Assembly (NCBI GenBank): GCA_963665975.1
Contig: OY762508.1
Location: 2,604,001 to 2,668,000, forward strand
Length of the DNA stretch: 64,000 bases
Reading direction: 5' to 3'
Source: G963665975 sp963665975
GTDB taxonomy: Bacteria > Bacteroidota > Rhodothermia > Rhodothermales > Bin80
Shown piece after piece: positions 1 to 9,232 of the stretch. The first letter of the stretch is position 1; each line of letters begins with the position of its first letter. The position numbers and the translations under genes were made by a program. Below the pieces are notes generated by a model. It had not been told where the DNA came from and searched no databases. It saw nothing but the letters and a program-made list of their open reading frames with translations.

Positions 1-1126
1 GCCGAAGCTCATCGGCTTCGCCAACCATGCCTCCATTGCCGGCGCCATCCTGAACTCGAACCGCAATCGTATTCATGCCCGGCTGCAAGACGTCTTCGGG
101 AATGTCGTACGAGCGCACATTTGTCCACCCATTCGTACGTCCTACGAGCATGCCGTTTATCCAGGTCATGTCATTATCATCAATTCGGTCCAGGTGCAGC
201 GTACCGGTTCCGGACCCTATCTGATCTGCAGTCAGCGCGATGGTTGTGCGATACCACGACACGCCATCCAGATTCGGATATCCGGCAGATTCCCAATTAC
301 CCGGCGCCATAATGTCTTTCCAGGAGGCAGTGTCAAGCTCGGGGTCGGCCCATACAGCGACGTCGTCCAGTAGTCCCGGGTCAGTAGTTTCCGAGGCGCC
401 GTACTCCTCAACAGCGCGCCGACGCATCTCCTCAATTTGCTGCTGATGGTCATCCAGGATGGCCATGATCGTGTCAGATGGCGTATCCAACATAGCCGGG
501 GTCATCCATGCCTCAATACGGCTGCCTCCCCAGGACGTATTGAGAATCCCGATGGGAATGTTCACAGCGGTACGCAGCGCGCGCCCGAAAAAATACCCCA
601 CTGCGGTGAACGCCCCCACATGCGAGGCGTCGGCTGTGTGCCATTCGCCGCCTGCGAGCGAGGACTCCGGCGCATAGGCCCAGGAGCGAGGCACCTTGTA
701 ATGCCGCAGGAGCGGATCATTGGCGTTACGGATTTCATTTTCGGCGTCCGCCGACGCGGCTACGGGCCATTCCATATTGGATTGACCCGAAGCAATCCAG
801 ACATCTCCAAACCAGACGTCCTGGACGGTAATCGTTTCCTGCCCATCCGATATGGTAAGCGTGTGGGGTCCACCGGCAGCATTCGGCGCCAGTGCGCCTT
901 CCCACGTATCGTCGGGGCCCGCTTTTGCTTCTACGGCTGCGTCATCGAGTCCTATGGTGATGGATGCACCCGCCGGCGCCGTCCCCCATACAGGAACCGT
1001 CACGTCGCGCTGCAGGACCACGCCATCCGAAAACAATCGGGATACGGTAAGGGAGACATCTGGACCTGGCTGGCCGGTGCCGACAAACAGGAGTGCAATC
1101 ACGGGAAGCAGGATATGGTATTTCAT
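1..1126 (-). CDS. Sialate O-acetylesterase (SGNH/SASA family), C-terminus cut by window edge
   Basis: The minus-strand reading frame is open from an ATG at 1126 to the left edge, about 375 codons, and lacks its C-terminus. An N-terminal hydrophobic stretch after MKYH suggests export. At about residues 113-119 it has the SGQSNME motif that carries the catalytic Ser of the sialate O-acetylesterase family, about residue 116. A later jelly-roll-like segment with WYRTTI and WINGMLVGRTNGW matches the accessory beta domain usual in this family. The family removes O-acetyl groups from sialic acids or other glycans, probably in the periplasm here. The neighbouring UlaG-like hydrolase and sulfatase on the same strand fit glycan breakdown (inference). 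Confidence 0.85.
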   Translation of the reverse strand, partial: MKYHILLPVIALLFVGTGQPGPDVSLTVSRLFSDGVVLQRDVTVPVWGTAPAGASITIGLDDAAVEAKAGPDDTWEGALAPNAAGGPHTLTISDGQETITVQDVWFGDVWIASGQSNMEWPVAASADAENEIRNANDPLLRHYKVPRSWAYAPESSLAGGEWHTADASHVGAFTAVGYFFGRALRTAVNIPIGILNTSWGGSRIEAWMTPAMLDTPSDTIMAILDDHQQQIEEMRRRAVEEYGASETTDPGLLDDVAVWADPELDTASWKDIMAPGNWESAGYPNLDGVSWYRTTIALTADQIGSGTGTLHLDRIDDNDMTWINGMLVGRTNGWTNVRSYDIPEDVLQPGMNTIAVRVQDGAGNGGMVGEADELR

Positions 1127-1194
1127 AGCGGTGTCAGCTAAAAGGGTATCGGGGGAGCAGCTACGAGCCGATAATTCGACACGACAGTATCTAC

Positions 1195-1983
1195 CTATCG
1201 GTAGACGATCGACTGGTTATAAGGAATAATCAGGGACTCAACGCCCACAAGGTGAGACGCCCACTCTACAGGGTCGTAGGTGCGTTTGACAAAACAGGCG
1301 TAGTGAGATGGCACGGCTGTCTTCAGGTCCAGCTCCCGAGCCGTCTTGGCAGAGCCGTCGAAGAATGGGAATTCTCCTTCGGTGGGATGCGTAGTCAAGA
1401 ATCCGATTTTAGGATTTAGGGTGCGAATGGGCGCAAGCAATTGCTCGTGATTCGCAAAGGTGTGCGCGGGATCGCCTGAAATATAACAGACAATGCCACC
1501 GATGTTCAGGACATACCCCAAATGCTCGACATCTGGAATTGGGATACCGTCCTCGGCTATTCCTTGTGGCGGTTTGGCCCAGACGGCGTGAACCTGTATT
1601 GATCCGAGGAGTGCGTGCTCTCCTACCGTCAGCACAGTCATGGATCGCGCCCTAATCCCTGCCCGATTCACCGCATCAACACTCTCCACTGGCCCGACTA
1701 TCTGCACCTCCGGGTATGCGGCTACGATACGTTCGATGGACTCGCAACAGGTGTGGTCGCGATGGTTGTGCGTAAGTAGCACATAGTCTGTTCTCAGGGA
1801 CGCCTCGTGTAGCGGGGGGCGTGCATGCAGGAAGCGTTCGGGCCGGCGGTCGCGCGGGAAATAGGGGTCTACCTGTACAATCGTATTGTCTGGATGCTTG
1901 AACGCGAAACTGCTCTGCCCGAACCAGTGGATGCCTACAGAGCCAGTGGACACGGACAGGTCTTCGAACGGATGCATGATCAA
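1195..1983 (-). CDS. MBL-fold metallo-hydrolase, UlaG-like
   Basis: This 262-residue protein has no signal peptide and should be cytoplasmic. It has the metallo-beta-lactamase signature THNHRDH (HxHxDH) about 70 residues in, a later GDPAHT that supplies the bridging Asp, and PSHYACF near the C-terminus, which resembles the terminal His motif of UlaG-type L-ascorbate-6-phosphate lactonases. Family members hydrolyse lactones or phosphate esters; the substrate cannot be read from sequence. It lies downstream of the sulfatase on the same strand after a 144-bp gap that holds no recognisable gene. Family assignment is firm, function is not. Confidence 0.8.
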   Translation of the reverse strand: MIMHPFEDLSVSTGSVGIHWFGQSSFAFKHPDNTIVQVDPYFPRDRRPERFLHARPPLHEASLRTDYVLLTHNHRDHTCCESIERIVAAYPEVQIVGPVESVDAVNRAGIRARSMTVLTVGEHALLGSIQVHAVWAKPPQGIAEDGIPIPDVEHLGYVLNIGGIVCYISGDPAHTFANHEQLLAPIRTLNPKIGFLTTHPTEGEFPFFDGSAKTARELDLKTAVPSHYACFVKRTYDPVEWASHLVGVESLIIPYNQSIVYR

Positions 1984-2127
1984 CTCAGGGTATGGTGTGT
2001 GCCCGCCATATGGATAGGGCCCTCACCGGCACGGTGCAGCAAGAGCAAAATGGACGCCGAATGGAGCCTGGCACGGAACGCGGAATAACATACGCATGCC
2101 AGGCCTAGGATTACATGTCGAAGTCGA

Positions 2128-3471
2128 TCACTCGCCTCGCTGCCAAGGTACTTTACCGCCTTCCTGGAGATACCTGCGCAATGCTGCGGCCAACTGTCTG
2201 AAGATCTCCGGCTCATCAGCCGAGAGATCAATGGTTTCCTGGGGGTCTTCCTCAAGGTTGTACAATTCCAACGCGGAGAATGGGCTATTCTGCAGGAGCT
2301 TCCACGGACCTTGACGGACAGCTTCGATGGACTTGCCGTTATACCGAAGCCCACCTTCCCTTCGAGAAAAAAACAGATGGCGCTGTTCCCAATCCTGCCC
2401 TTCACCGCGCAGAGTTGGCATAATGCTCATTCCGTCGATAAAATGAGTAAGCGGTACGCTTGCTGCGTCCAGTAGGGTGGGATAGAGGTCCATCGTAAGC
2501 GCAGGATATTCGGATACTGATCCTGGCTGAATCTTCTCCGGCCATGCCACAATTGCAGGCACGCGTATGCCGCCCTCGTATACGCTCTGCTTGCCGTCTC
2601 GCAGGGTTCCATTGTTCGCCCCAACGTTTAATTGCCCGCCGTTATCACTCACAAACACGATTAACGTATTGTCAGCGTAGCCATGGGCGGTGACGGCTTG
2701 TAGGACTTGCCCGATACCGTGATCCATATGCTCAATGAGCGCCACGAGACGTGCCCTGGCATCGGCTATGCCGGGTTCACGTTCCTGGACGCGTTGCACC
2801 CACGACTCTGGTGGCTGAATGGGCGTATGCGGAGCATTGTAGGCCAAGTAGAGGAAGAACGGCGCAGAAGATTCGGTACGGCTCTCGATATACTGCACGG
2901 CCCAGGATGTGAATAGGTCCGTCGCATGTCCCTCTGGAGCGATCACCTCCTCATTGCGACGCATGTAATTGATGCCATGCCGACGGTGGAGGTAATAATC
3001 ATCCATCATGTCTCCCAGGAATCCATGGAAAAATTCAAAGCCTCGGTCGGTGGGGCGGTCCGGAGCCGTGAGGCCCAGGTGCCATTTTCCGACCATGGCC
3101 GTGTGATAGCCTTTGCGTCTGAGCATTTCCGGCAGCAGGGTGACGTCGTCGGACAGGTCCCCCCAGTTGTCCTCGGCGCGGGTTCGGATAACACCGGGCA
3201 CTCCGGCCATCGGCGGATAGCGGCCAGAGAGGAGGGAGGCGCGCGTAGGCGAGCAGACGGGGGAGTTGGCATAAAACCGATTGAACCGCAAGCCCGCAGC
3301 GGCCAGGCTGTCAATAGCCGGACTCTGCAGGTCTGTCGCCCCGTAACTGGAGAGATCGCCGTACCCAAGATCGTCAACGAGGATGAGGACGATATTGGGT
3401 GGCTGTTGGGCGTACACTTTTCCGAGTGGGAGCGTGACCAGGACGCTCAGGAGAACGGCGCAGTACTTCAT
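2128..3471 (-). CDS. Arylsulfatase-type sulfatase, exported
   Basis: With the ATG at 3471 the protein has 447 residues and starts with a clear signal peptide (MKYCAVLLSVLVTLPLGKVY, then AQ), which is why this start is preferred over in-frame upstream starts at 3579 and 3492. It has the N-terminal metal-binding VDDLGYGD (Asp33, Asp34), the formylglycine motif CSPTR (Cys73, type I sulfatase), GKWHLG and a later SDNGG metal site. It should hydrolyse sulfate esters of a glycan or small molecule in the periplasm after maturation of Cys73. The substrate is unknown. It is transcribed divergently from the M24 peptidase gene, with about 315 bp between the two starts. Confidence 0.9.
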   Translation of the reverse strand: MKYCAVLLSVLVTLPLGKVYAQQPPNIVLILVDDLGYGDLSSYGATDLQSPAIDSLAAAGLRFNRFYANSPVCSPTRASLLSGRYPPMAGVPGVIRTRAEDNWGDLSDDVTLLPEMLRRKGYHTAMVGKWHLGLTAPDRPTDRGFEFFHGFLGDMMDDYYLHRRHGINYMRRNEEVIAPEGHATDLFTSWAVQYIESRTESSAPFFLYLAYNAPHTPIQPPESWVQRVQEREPGIADARARLVALIEHMDHGIGQVLQAVTAHGYADNTLIVFVSDNGGQLNVGANNGTLRDGKQSVYEGGIRVPAIVAWPEKIQPGSVSEYPALTMDLYPTLLDAASVPLTHFIDGMSIMPTLRGEGQDWEQRHLFFSRREGGLRYNGKSIEAVRQGPWKLLQNSPFSALELYNLEEDPQETIDLSADEPEIFRQLAAALRRYLQEGGKVPWQRGE

Positions 3472-3720
3472 GGCAATGGGATGAATGGACATGGTCAGGA
3501 CGGCATGCCATGTGCTTGCAGTCCATGTGATGCTAAAAGGTGCTGGCCCACGAAAAATCGTAACGGCGGCACCGCCCACAAAAGTAGCTATTTCTGCGAG
3601 CCAAAGAGGATGGATTTCTTGATCCGCCTGAATTCCGTTTGTGGCGCGGCCCGATTTATAGGACTTGACCTGGATTCAGCACCAATTTTTCGGAGCAGGG
3701 CAATATAAAATGGGAACGCG

Positions 3721-3749
3721 TTGACTGATAAATGTGGGGTAGGTATGAT
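3721..3749 (+). promoter_or_regulatory. Sigma70-type promoter of the M24 peptidase gene
   Basis: TTGACT at 3721-3726 and TATGAT at 3744-3749 are separated by exactly 17 bases. The expected transcript start is about 30 bases before the ATG at 3787. This supports that start over the in-frame TTG at 3721, which would lie inside the promoter. Confidence 0.6.
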
Positions 3750-3786
3750 ATTGGTCCATGTCATCTATCTGCTAACGCGATTGATC

Positions 3787-5094
3787 ATGCACTTTTTTCT
3801 GCCTTTTGCCGTGTTTCTCACGGGATGCGTGGCGGCCGTAGACACGCCCGAACCCTCCCCGTTCACGAGCGACCCCTGGCCAGACATTCGCGCTCAGCGC
3901 ATTGCCTCACTACTACCTGATGCGATGGCCCAGGCGAGCGTTGATGCCTGGATGATCATCTGCCGGGAGAACAACAATGACCCCATCGCGCCCCATGTGG
4001 GGTGCGAAAACGCCGGTGGGTCGGCCGCTTTTCTGTTCTTTCGCACCGATACCGGTCTGCATTCCATCGCGGTTTCTCCTGCCGGTGAGGCCACAGCCCT
4101 GGCGGAGAAGAAGATCATGAACGAGGTAGTGGTCATCGAGCGTGGGGCAGGTTTGTGGCCTTCCGTCGAAGCCTTATTCATACGTTTCAATCCCGTTCGC
4201 ATTGCCATTAACACCGGTCAAAGTCCCATTGCCGACGGTCTCTCGCACACCCAGTACGAATCGATGGTTGTGGCTCTTGATCCGGCATGGCTGGCACGGA
4301 TGACATCCGCCGAGCCGTTGATCATGGCCTGGTTGGCAGTAAAGACCAACGAGGAAGTCGCAATCATGCGTCGGGCTGCGGCCATCACCGCGCGTTGGGA
4401 AGTGGAAGCCTATCAGGCCGCCGTGCCCGGAGTCACCACAGACCGCGACATTGCCGACTTCCTGGAAGCCAAAATGGAAGCCATGGGGGTGGGCGATGGC
4501 TGGGCCCCTGAGCAAAACCCGGCCGTGAACTCGGGCAAGGATCGGGGGCATTCACACCCTACTGATCGCGTCATCCAGCCGGGCGACTTCATCCAGATCG
4601 ACTTTGGGATTCGGGTGTACGATCGGTGGGTGACGGATATTCAGCGGTTTGCCTACGTGTTGGCTCCCGGCGAGACGCAGGCTCCCGCCGAGGCGCTGGC
4701 GAAGTGGGAGGCCGCCCGCACCGGTAGTAGGGCTGCTTTTGCCGCCATGAAACCCGGCGCTAGCGGAGCCGATGTCGATCGTGCTCAACGCGTCTCGATG
4801 CGCGAACACGGGTCTATCCCGGTGATGTGGAGCACAGGGCACCCGGTGGGGTACTGGGCGCACGATAGTGGACCTGCGCTCAGCGGTGGAAAGGAAGGCG
4901 CCACGCCCCGAGGTCGGCAACTCGAAATCCTACGGCCGGGTATGACCTTCGCCTTCGATGGCTTTCATTCGTGGCCGCTGTCCGACTCGACCACCAAGAC
5001 AATATCCGTGGAGGAGATGGTCGTCATCACCGACACCGGGGCCGAGTGGCTCACGGAGCCCCAGGAAGATCTGATTCTGATTCCTTCGCGATAG
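3787..5094 (+). CDS. M24-family metallopeptidase (aminopeptidase P-like) lipoprotein
   Basis: This protein of 435 residues begins with MHFFLPFAVFLTGC, a lipoprotein signal with lipobox LTGC, so it is probably membrane-anchored in the periplasm. The C-terminal half is a pita-bread M24 domain: QIDFG and VTDIQ supply the two Asp ligands, STGHPVG the His, and SVEEMV the last Glu. At the fourth metal ligand, where the family normally has Glu in a GMxxxxEP context, this protein reads GMTFAFDG, so Asp (about residue 391) stands there. The family cleaves X-Pro bonds or related dipeptides. Function is assigned by family; activity is not assured given the substitution. Confidence 0.85.
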   Translation: MHFFLPFAVFLTGCVAAVDTPEPSPFTSDPWPDIRAQRIASLLPDAMAQASVDAWMIICRENNNDPIAPHVGCENAGGSAAFLFFRTDTGLHSIAVSPAGEATALAEKKIMNEVVVIERGAGLWPSVEALFIRFNPVRIAINTGQSPIADGLSHTQYESMVVALDPAWLARMTSAEPLIMAWLAVKTNEEVAIMRRAAAITARWEVEAYQAAVPGVTTDRDIADFLEAKMEAMGVGDGWAPEQNPAVNSGKDRGHSHPTDRVIQPGDFIQIDFGIRVYDRWVTDIQRFAYVLAPGETQAPAEALAKWEAARTGSRAAFAAMKPGASGADVDRAQRVSMREHGSIPVMWSTGHPVGYWAHDSGPALSGGKEGATPRGRQLEILRPGMTFAFDGFHSWPLSDSTTKTISVEEMVVITDTGAEWLTEPQEDLILIPSR

Positions 5095-5147
5095 TACATT
5101 GTTATTTCAACAACACCGATCCACAGGACAATAGGAACTCAATTCTC

Positions 5148-6215
5148 ATGAAGACTGATTCCCTGTTCACCTCACAAGCGAGGTCTTTCTGCATCGTACG
5201 CAGAGTCACACTGAGCCTGCTCACATTGTTCGTGTTCGTGTGGCCAGGCTATGGTCAAGACGCTCCATCCTGGGCCTCTGGTACGTGGGAGACTCTTCCT
5301 TCAGGAGAACTTCCTATGGAGCGCCATGAGCATGGCTACGTTGAAGCAGGGGGACTTTTCTATCTCCTGGGCGGGCGGGGCGATCGTCCGGTTCAGGCCT
5401 TCGATCCTGCCTCGCAGACATGGACTACACGCGGGTTGCCTCCGCTTGAAATACACCACTTCCAACCGGTTGAATACGAAGGCAAGATTTATGCGATAGG
5501 GGCGTTTACCGGAGGCTTTCCGACGGAGACGCCGATTCCCAACGTTTACAACTACGACCCGGCCAACGATCAATGGATGAAAGGACCGGAGATCCCGGCA
5601 GATCGACGCCGGGGCGCGGCGGGCTTGGTCGTCTATAACGACCTATTCTACGTCGTCTCAGGCATTCAAAACGGGCACACCGACGGCCACGTTACCTGGT
5701 TCGACAGCTTCGATCCGAAGACGGGCGTATGGGAACGTCTGCCTGATGCGCCACGCGCGCGTGACCATTTTCAGGCCGTGGTGATCGACGGAATGCTCTA
5801 CGCCGCTGGAGGGCGGCGCAGTTCATACGCCACGGGCCAGACCTTTCACCTCACCGTGCCCGAAGTGGATGTCTATGACTTCGCGACGGGCATGTGGTCG
5901 ACCCTGCCACCATCGGCAAACCTGCCGACCGAGCGCGCTGGTGTAATGGCAGTTGCGTACAATGGTAACCTTCTCGTCATCGGAGGGGAAAGCCAGCGAG
6001 GTTTCTCCCCGGATTCGACAAACCCCCCTGCTCATTCGGAGGCTGAGGTTTTCGATCCGTTGACGCAGCGATGGTTTGCCTTGCCGCCACTCAATCAAGG
6101 GCGGCATGCATCCCAGGCTATCCTTCACGAGGGGAAGATCTATATTGCAGCAGGGTCGAAAACGCTCGGAGGTACGGAGATCAATTCACAGGAGGTCTAC
6201 ACCCCTTCTCAGTAG
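5148..6215 (+). CDS. Exported Kelch-repeat beta-propeller protein
   Basis: From the ATG at 5148 the product has 355 residues; the N-terminus has a basic stretch then LSLLTLFVFVWPGYGQ, a signal peptide. An AGGA at 5132-5135 lies upstream. Five or six Kelch-type blades follow, seen as repeated GG(R/S) turns followed by a spaced YD/FD and W (for example LLGGRGDRPV, AAGGRRSSYA, VIGGESQRGF). Such propellers bind glycans or proteins; no catalytic motif is visible. It precedes the two cytochrome genes on the same strand, with 73 bp to the next start, so it may be cotranscribed with them. Confidence 0.8.
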   Translation: MKTDSLFTSQARSFCIVRRVTLSLLTLFVFVWPGYGQDAPSWASGTWETLPSGELPMERHEHGYVEAGGLFYLLGGRGDRPVQAFDPASQTWTTRGLPPLEIHHFQPVEYEGKIYAIGAFTGGFPTETPIPNVYNYDPANDQWMKGPEIPADRRRGAAGLVVYNDLFYVVSGIQNGHTDGHVTWFDSFDPKTGVWERLPDAPRARDHFQAVVIDGMLYAAGGRRSSYATGQTFHLTVPEVDVYDFATGMWSTLPPSANLPTERAGVMAVAYNGNLLVIGGESQRGFSPDSTNPPAHSEAEVFDPLTQRWFALPPLNQGRHASQAILHEGKIYIAAGSKTLGGTEINSQEVYTPSQ

Positions 6216-6288
6216 ATACGGACCGGACTTGCTATCTCACGGTGATTCCTGGCTTGGATCGGGAGAACGCGTAAACCGACCTAAACGC

Positions 6289-7482
6289 ATGAAACACCTG
6301 CTATCGTCATTGAGCCGATGCGCTCACGTATTAACATTGCTTGCCCTTTGGTACAGCCTTGGAGGCGATGCGTTGGGTTCCTATGCGCGTGTCTCTACCG
6401 ATGAAGGGGCCCGCTCGGGCGAGGAGACCGCAATCCCTTCCACGCTCTGCCTACCCGACAGGTACCCAGGTGATGACACAGGCGAAGAACTCTACAAGAA
6501 GGCCTGCGCAACGTGTCACGGCGCAGACGGGAAGGGTGCCCCAGCCACTTTACTAGGCTTCGATACGCCGCCGCCCGACTTTACCGATTGCAACTTTGCA
6601 ACGCGCGAGCCGGATGCCGACTGGATTGCCGTGGCCCATCAAGGAGGCCCTATTCGTGGTTTCGCAGAGGAGATGCCGGCCTTTGGCGATGCCCTCACTG
6701 AAGACGAGCTCCAAAAGATATTGGACTACATTCGCACTCTTTGCCCCGACGACCAGTGGCCGAGAGGCGAGTTGAATTTACCCCGCCCGCTGATAACGGA
6801 AAAAGCCTTCCCGGAAGACGAAGCCATCCTGTCAACAACGATCGGGACAAAAGATCAGACCGCCGTGATCAATGAGATCATTTATGAAAAACGTTTTGGC
6901 GCCCGCAATCAACTTGAGGTGGTCGTGCCGTTCGGTTTTCAAGAGGGCAACGGAGGCGGTCAACTCGGAGACGTAGCGCTTGGCCTGAAACGCGTTATGT
7001 TCCAGAGTTTATCCAAGGGCGGCATTGTTAGCCTTGGTGGGGAAATCATTCTCCCGACGGGGCATGGAGATGGGGGCATCGGGAAGGGCATAACCCGTAT
7101 CGAGCCTTTTGCTTCTTATGGGCAAGGCCTGGTGGCAGATGCTTTTCTTCAGTTTCAGGGCGGTTTAGAGCTCCCCCTGGAACGAGAAGAGGCTGAAGAT
7201 GAGGCTTACTTTCGCGGGGTCTTGGGTAAAACCTTCACCCAGGGACGCTGGGGGCGTGCGTGGTCGCCCATGGTAGAGGTACTCGGGACACGTCATCTGG
7301 GGTCGGAAGCCGATTTGCAGGTGGAGATCGTACCGCAAGTGCAAGTCACCCTTAATCAGCGACAGCATGTAATCCTTAATTTCGGGCTTCGCATTCCGGT
7401 CGATGATTCCAGCCGCTCTACACAATTCATGATCTATCTATTGTGGGAGTGGTTCGACGGCGGCTTCTTCGAGGGCTGGTAG
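6289..7482 (+). CDS. Monoheme cytochrome c fused to an outer membrane beta-barrel-like domain
   Basis: The ATG at 6289 gives 397 residues with an N-terminal signal segment (about residues 1-30). Residues 60-155 form a class I cytochrome c domain: CATCH (Cys73, Cys76, His77) covalently binds heme, and EEMPAFGDALTEDEL supplies a likely distal Met. From about residue 170 to the end the sequence is a run of alternating amphipathic beta strands (FGARNQLEVVVPFGF, GGIVSLGGEIILPTG, HVILNFGLRIPV) ending in aromatic residues, resembling transporter-type outer membrane barrels. The expected product is an outer membrane barrel with a periplasmic heme domain. The pentaheme cytochrome gene follows after 29 bp. 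Electron transfer across the outer membrane is an inference. Confidence 0.8.
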   Translation: MKHLLSSLSRCAHVLTLLALWYSLGGDALGSYARVSTDEGARSGEETAIPSTLCLPDRYPGDDTGEELYKKACATCHGADGKGAPATLLGFDTPPPDFTDCNFATREPDADWIAVAHQGGPIRGFAEEMPAFGDALTEDELQKILDYIRTLCPDDQWPRGELNLPRPLITEKAFPEDEAILSTTIGTKDQTAVINEIIYEKRFGARNQLEVVVPFGFQEGNGGGQLGDVALGLKRVMFQSLSKGGIVSLGGEIILPTGHGDGGIGKGITRIEPFASYGQGLVADAFLQFQGGLELPLEREEAEDEAYFRGVLGKTFTQGRWGRAWSPMVEVLGTRHLGSEADLQVEIVPQVQVTLNQRQHVILNFGLRIPVDDSSRSTQFMIYLLWEWFDGGFFEGW

Positions 7483-7511
7483 CGTCTTTCTCAAGTTAAC
7501 ACGAGATTCTG

Positions 7512-9158
7512 GTGATGAAAGGGAAGCTCTTCTCTGCAATCCTTGCCGCTTCAGTGGGATTGACGTTAGTTCATTCCTTGCTGTTCTCCGTGCCCGGCAT
7601 GGCTCCTCCTGATGAAGATCCTCAGTTGTTCAAGACCAGTGCCGCGTGCTTGAGTTGTCACAATGGTCTGGTCTCTCCTTCCGGTGAGGACATCTCCATT
7701 GGCACGGACTGGCGAGCCTCGATGATGGCCAATTCGGCCCGCGACCCTTACTGGCAGGCCGCTGTCAGACGCGAGACAATCGACCACCCCGGCGCTGCGA
7801 CAGACATCGAAGACGAATGTGCCGCCTGCCATATGCCTATGTCGCGCTTCGAAGCGCGCACTGCCGGGGACAAAGGACAGGTTTTTGCACACCTCCCCAT
7901 CGGCCAACAGACAGGCCCAACCGATGATTTAGCGGCAGATGGGGTTTCGTGTACCATGTGCCACCAGATCACCGCTGAAAACCTGGGCGACGAAGAAAGC
8001 TTTACGGCCGGATTTGTGATTGATACACAGGCGCCATTAGGACAACGATCTGTTTTCGGTCCCTATGACGTAAATGCCGGCCTCCGGACCATCATGCATT
8101 CTGCATCAGGATTTCGGCAAGAAGAATCGCCTCACATCCAACAATCTGAACTATGCGCCACGTGCCACACCTTGATCACCGAAGCACTCGGACCGGAGGG
8201 AGAGGTTGTGGGCGAATTGCCTGAGCAGGTCCCCTACCTGGAATGGCGTCATAGCGCTTACCGTGAAGAGCAGAGTTGTCAGTCGTGCCACATGCCCGTC
8301 GTACCAGGGAGCACGGCCATCTCTTCCGTGTTAGGACAGGACCGGACGGACGTTTCCCGCCATGTATTCCAAGGCGGCAACTTCTTTATGCTGCGCATGC
8401 TGAACCGGTACCGGGCAGAATTAGGTGTAAAGGCCCTTCCGAACGAATTAGAGACCGCGGCTCAACGAACTGAAAATCATTTGCAATCCAATACGGCCCG
8501 CCTCTCGATAGAACATGTTGAACGTGAACAGGATGCGTTGACCATTGATGTTCGCCTTGAAAATCTGGCCGGTCATAAATTGCCCACGGGTTATCCCTCG
8601 CGCCGGAGTTGGATCCATTTTGCTGTTCATGATCCCAACGGCGACATCGTTTTCGAATCCGGACGCATTCAGCCGACGGGCGAAATCGTGGGCAATGATA
8701 ATGACGATGATCCTGCGCGATATGAACCCCATTATCAAGAGATCACGCAACCCGGTCAAGTGCAAATCTATGAGTCGGTGATAGTTGACCTACAAGGCCG
8801 GGTAACCACCGGACTGTTGAGCGGTGTTCGCTTTGTCAAGGATAACCGGTTGTTGCCAAGAGGCTTCGACGCAGCATCCGCCTCCGAAGCTATCGCGGTC
8901 CATGGACAAGCACAGGAGGATGCCAGTTTCGTCGGGGGTGGCGATACGGTGCGTTATGTTGTCGATGTTAGCGGAAAGAAGGGTCCTTTTACCGTGCAGG
9001 CCGCGCTCTGGTATCAGCCGATTGGCTACCGCTGGGCTCATAACCTCAAGTCTTATGACGCCCTGGAAACCAATCGGTTTGTGGATTTCTTCGATTCGAT
9101 GGCTGATATTTCTGGCATTCTGATCACCAGTGAAGAAGTGGTTATTCCAAGCCTTTAA
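7512..9158 (+). CDS. Pentaheme c-type cytochrome, exported
   Basis: The frame opens with GTG at 7512 followed directly by ATG at 7515; either could start a protein of about 548 residues with a signal peptide (to about residue 28). Five CxxCH motifs are present: CLSCH (46-50), CAACH (103-107), CTMCH (147-151), CATCH (215-219) and CQSCH (256-260). After about residue 310 comes a beta-rich domain containing GHKLPTGYPSRR, a segment I associate with multiheme cytochromes of the c554 type. It lies 29 bp downstream of the barrel-fused cytochrome, so both probably act in one periplasmic electron-transfer route. Substrate or acceptor is unknown. Confidence 0.85.
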   Translation: MMKGKLFSAILAASVGLTLVHSLLFSVPGMAPPDEDPQLFKTSAACLSCHNGLVSPSGEDISIGTDWRASMMANSARDPYWQAAVRRETIDHPGAATDIEDECAACHMPMSRFEARTAGDKGQVFAHLPIGQQTGPTDDLAADGVSCTMCHQITAENLGDEESFTAGFVIDTQAPLGQRSVFGPYDVNAGLRTIMHSASGFRQEESPHIQQSELCATCHTLITEALGPEGEVVGELPEQVPYLEWRHSAYREEQSCQSCHMPVVPGSTAISSVLGQDRTDVSRHVFQGGNFFMLRMLNRYRAELGVKALPNELETAAQRTENHLQSNTARLSIEHVEREQDALTIDVRLENLAGHKLPTGYPSRRSWIHFAVHDPNGDIVFESGRIQPTGEIVGNDNDDDPARYEPHYQEITQPGQVQIYESVIVDLQGRVTTGLLSGVRFVKDNRLLPRGFDAASASEAIAVHGQAQEDASFVGGGDTVRYVVDVSGKKGPFTVQAALWYQPIGYRWAHNLKSYDALETNRFVDFFDSMADISGILITSEEVVIPSL

Positions 9159-9171
9159 AACAGGTTCGTGC

Positions 9172-9232
9172 TTGAAGCTACCCCGTTTTCACGGACGATT
9201 TGTTTGAAGCCACGCCGTTTTCACGGACGGTT
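9172..9232. repeat. Two 29-bp direct repeats with 32-bp period
   Basis: Copies at 9172-9200 and 9204-9232 agree at 26 of 29 positions; both contain CCGTTTTCACGGACG. They begin 13 bp after the stop codon of the pentaheme cytochrome gene. Their form suggests IS ends or a duplicated junction, but no transposase lies beside them and no copy was seen elsewhere in the window. Confidence 0.6.

Noticed and set aside
437..1141. Plus-strand open frame of 234 codons
   Set aside because: It is the antisense of the sialate O-acetylesterase frame on the minus strand, which has the GQSNM motif and a signal peptide.
2926..3708. Plus-strand open frame of 260 codons
   Set aside because: Antisense to the first sulfatase and the divergent promoter region.
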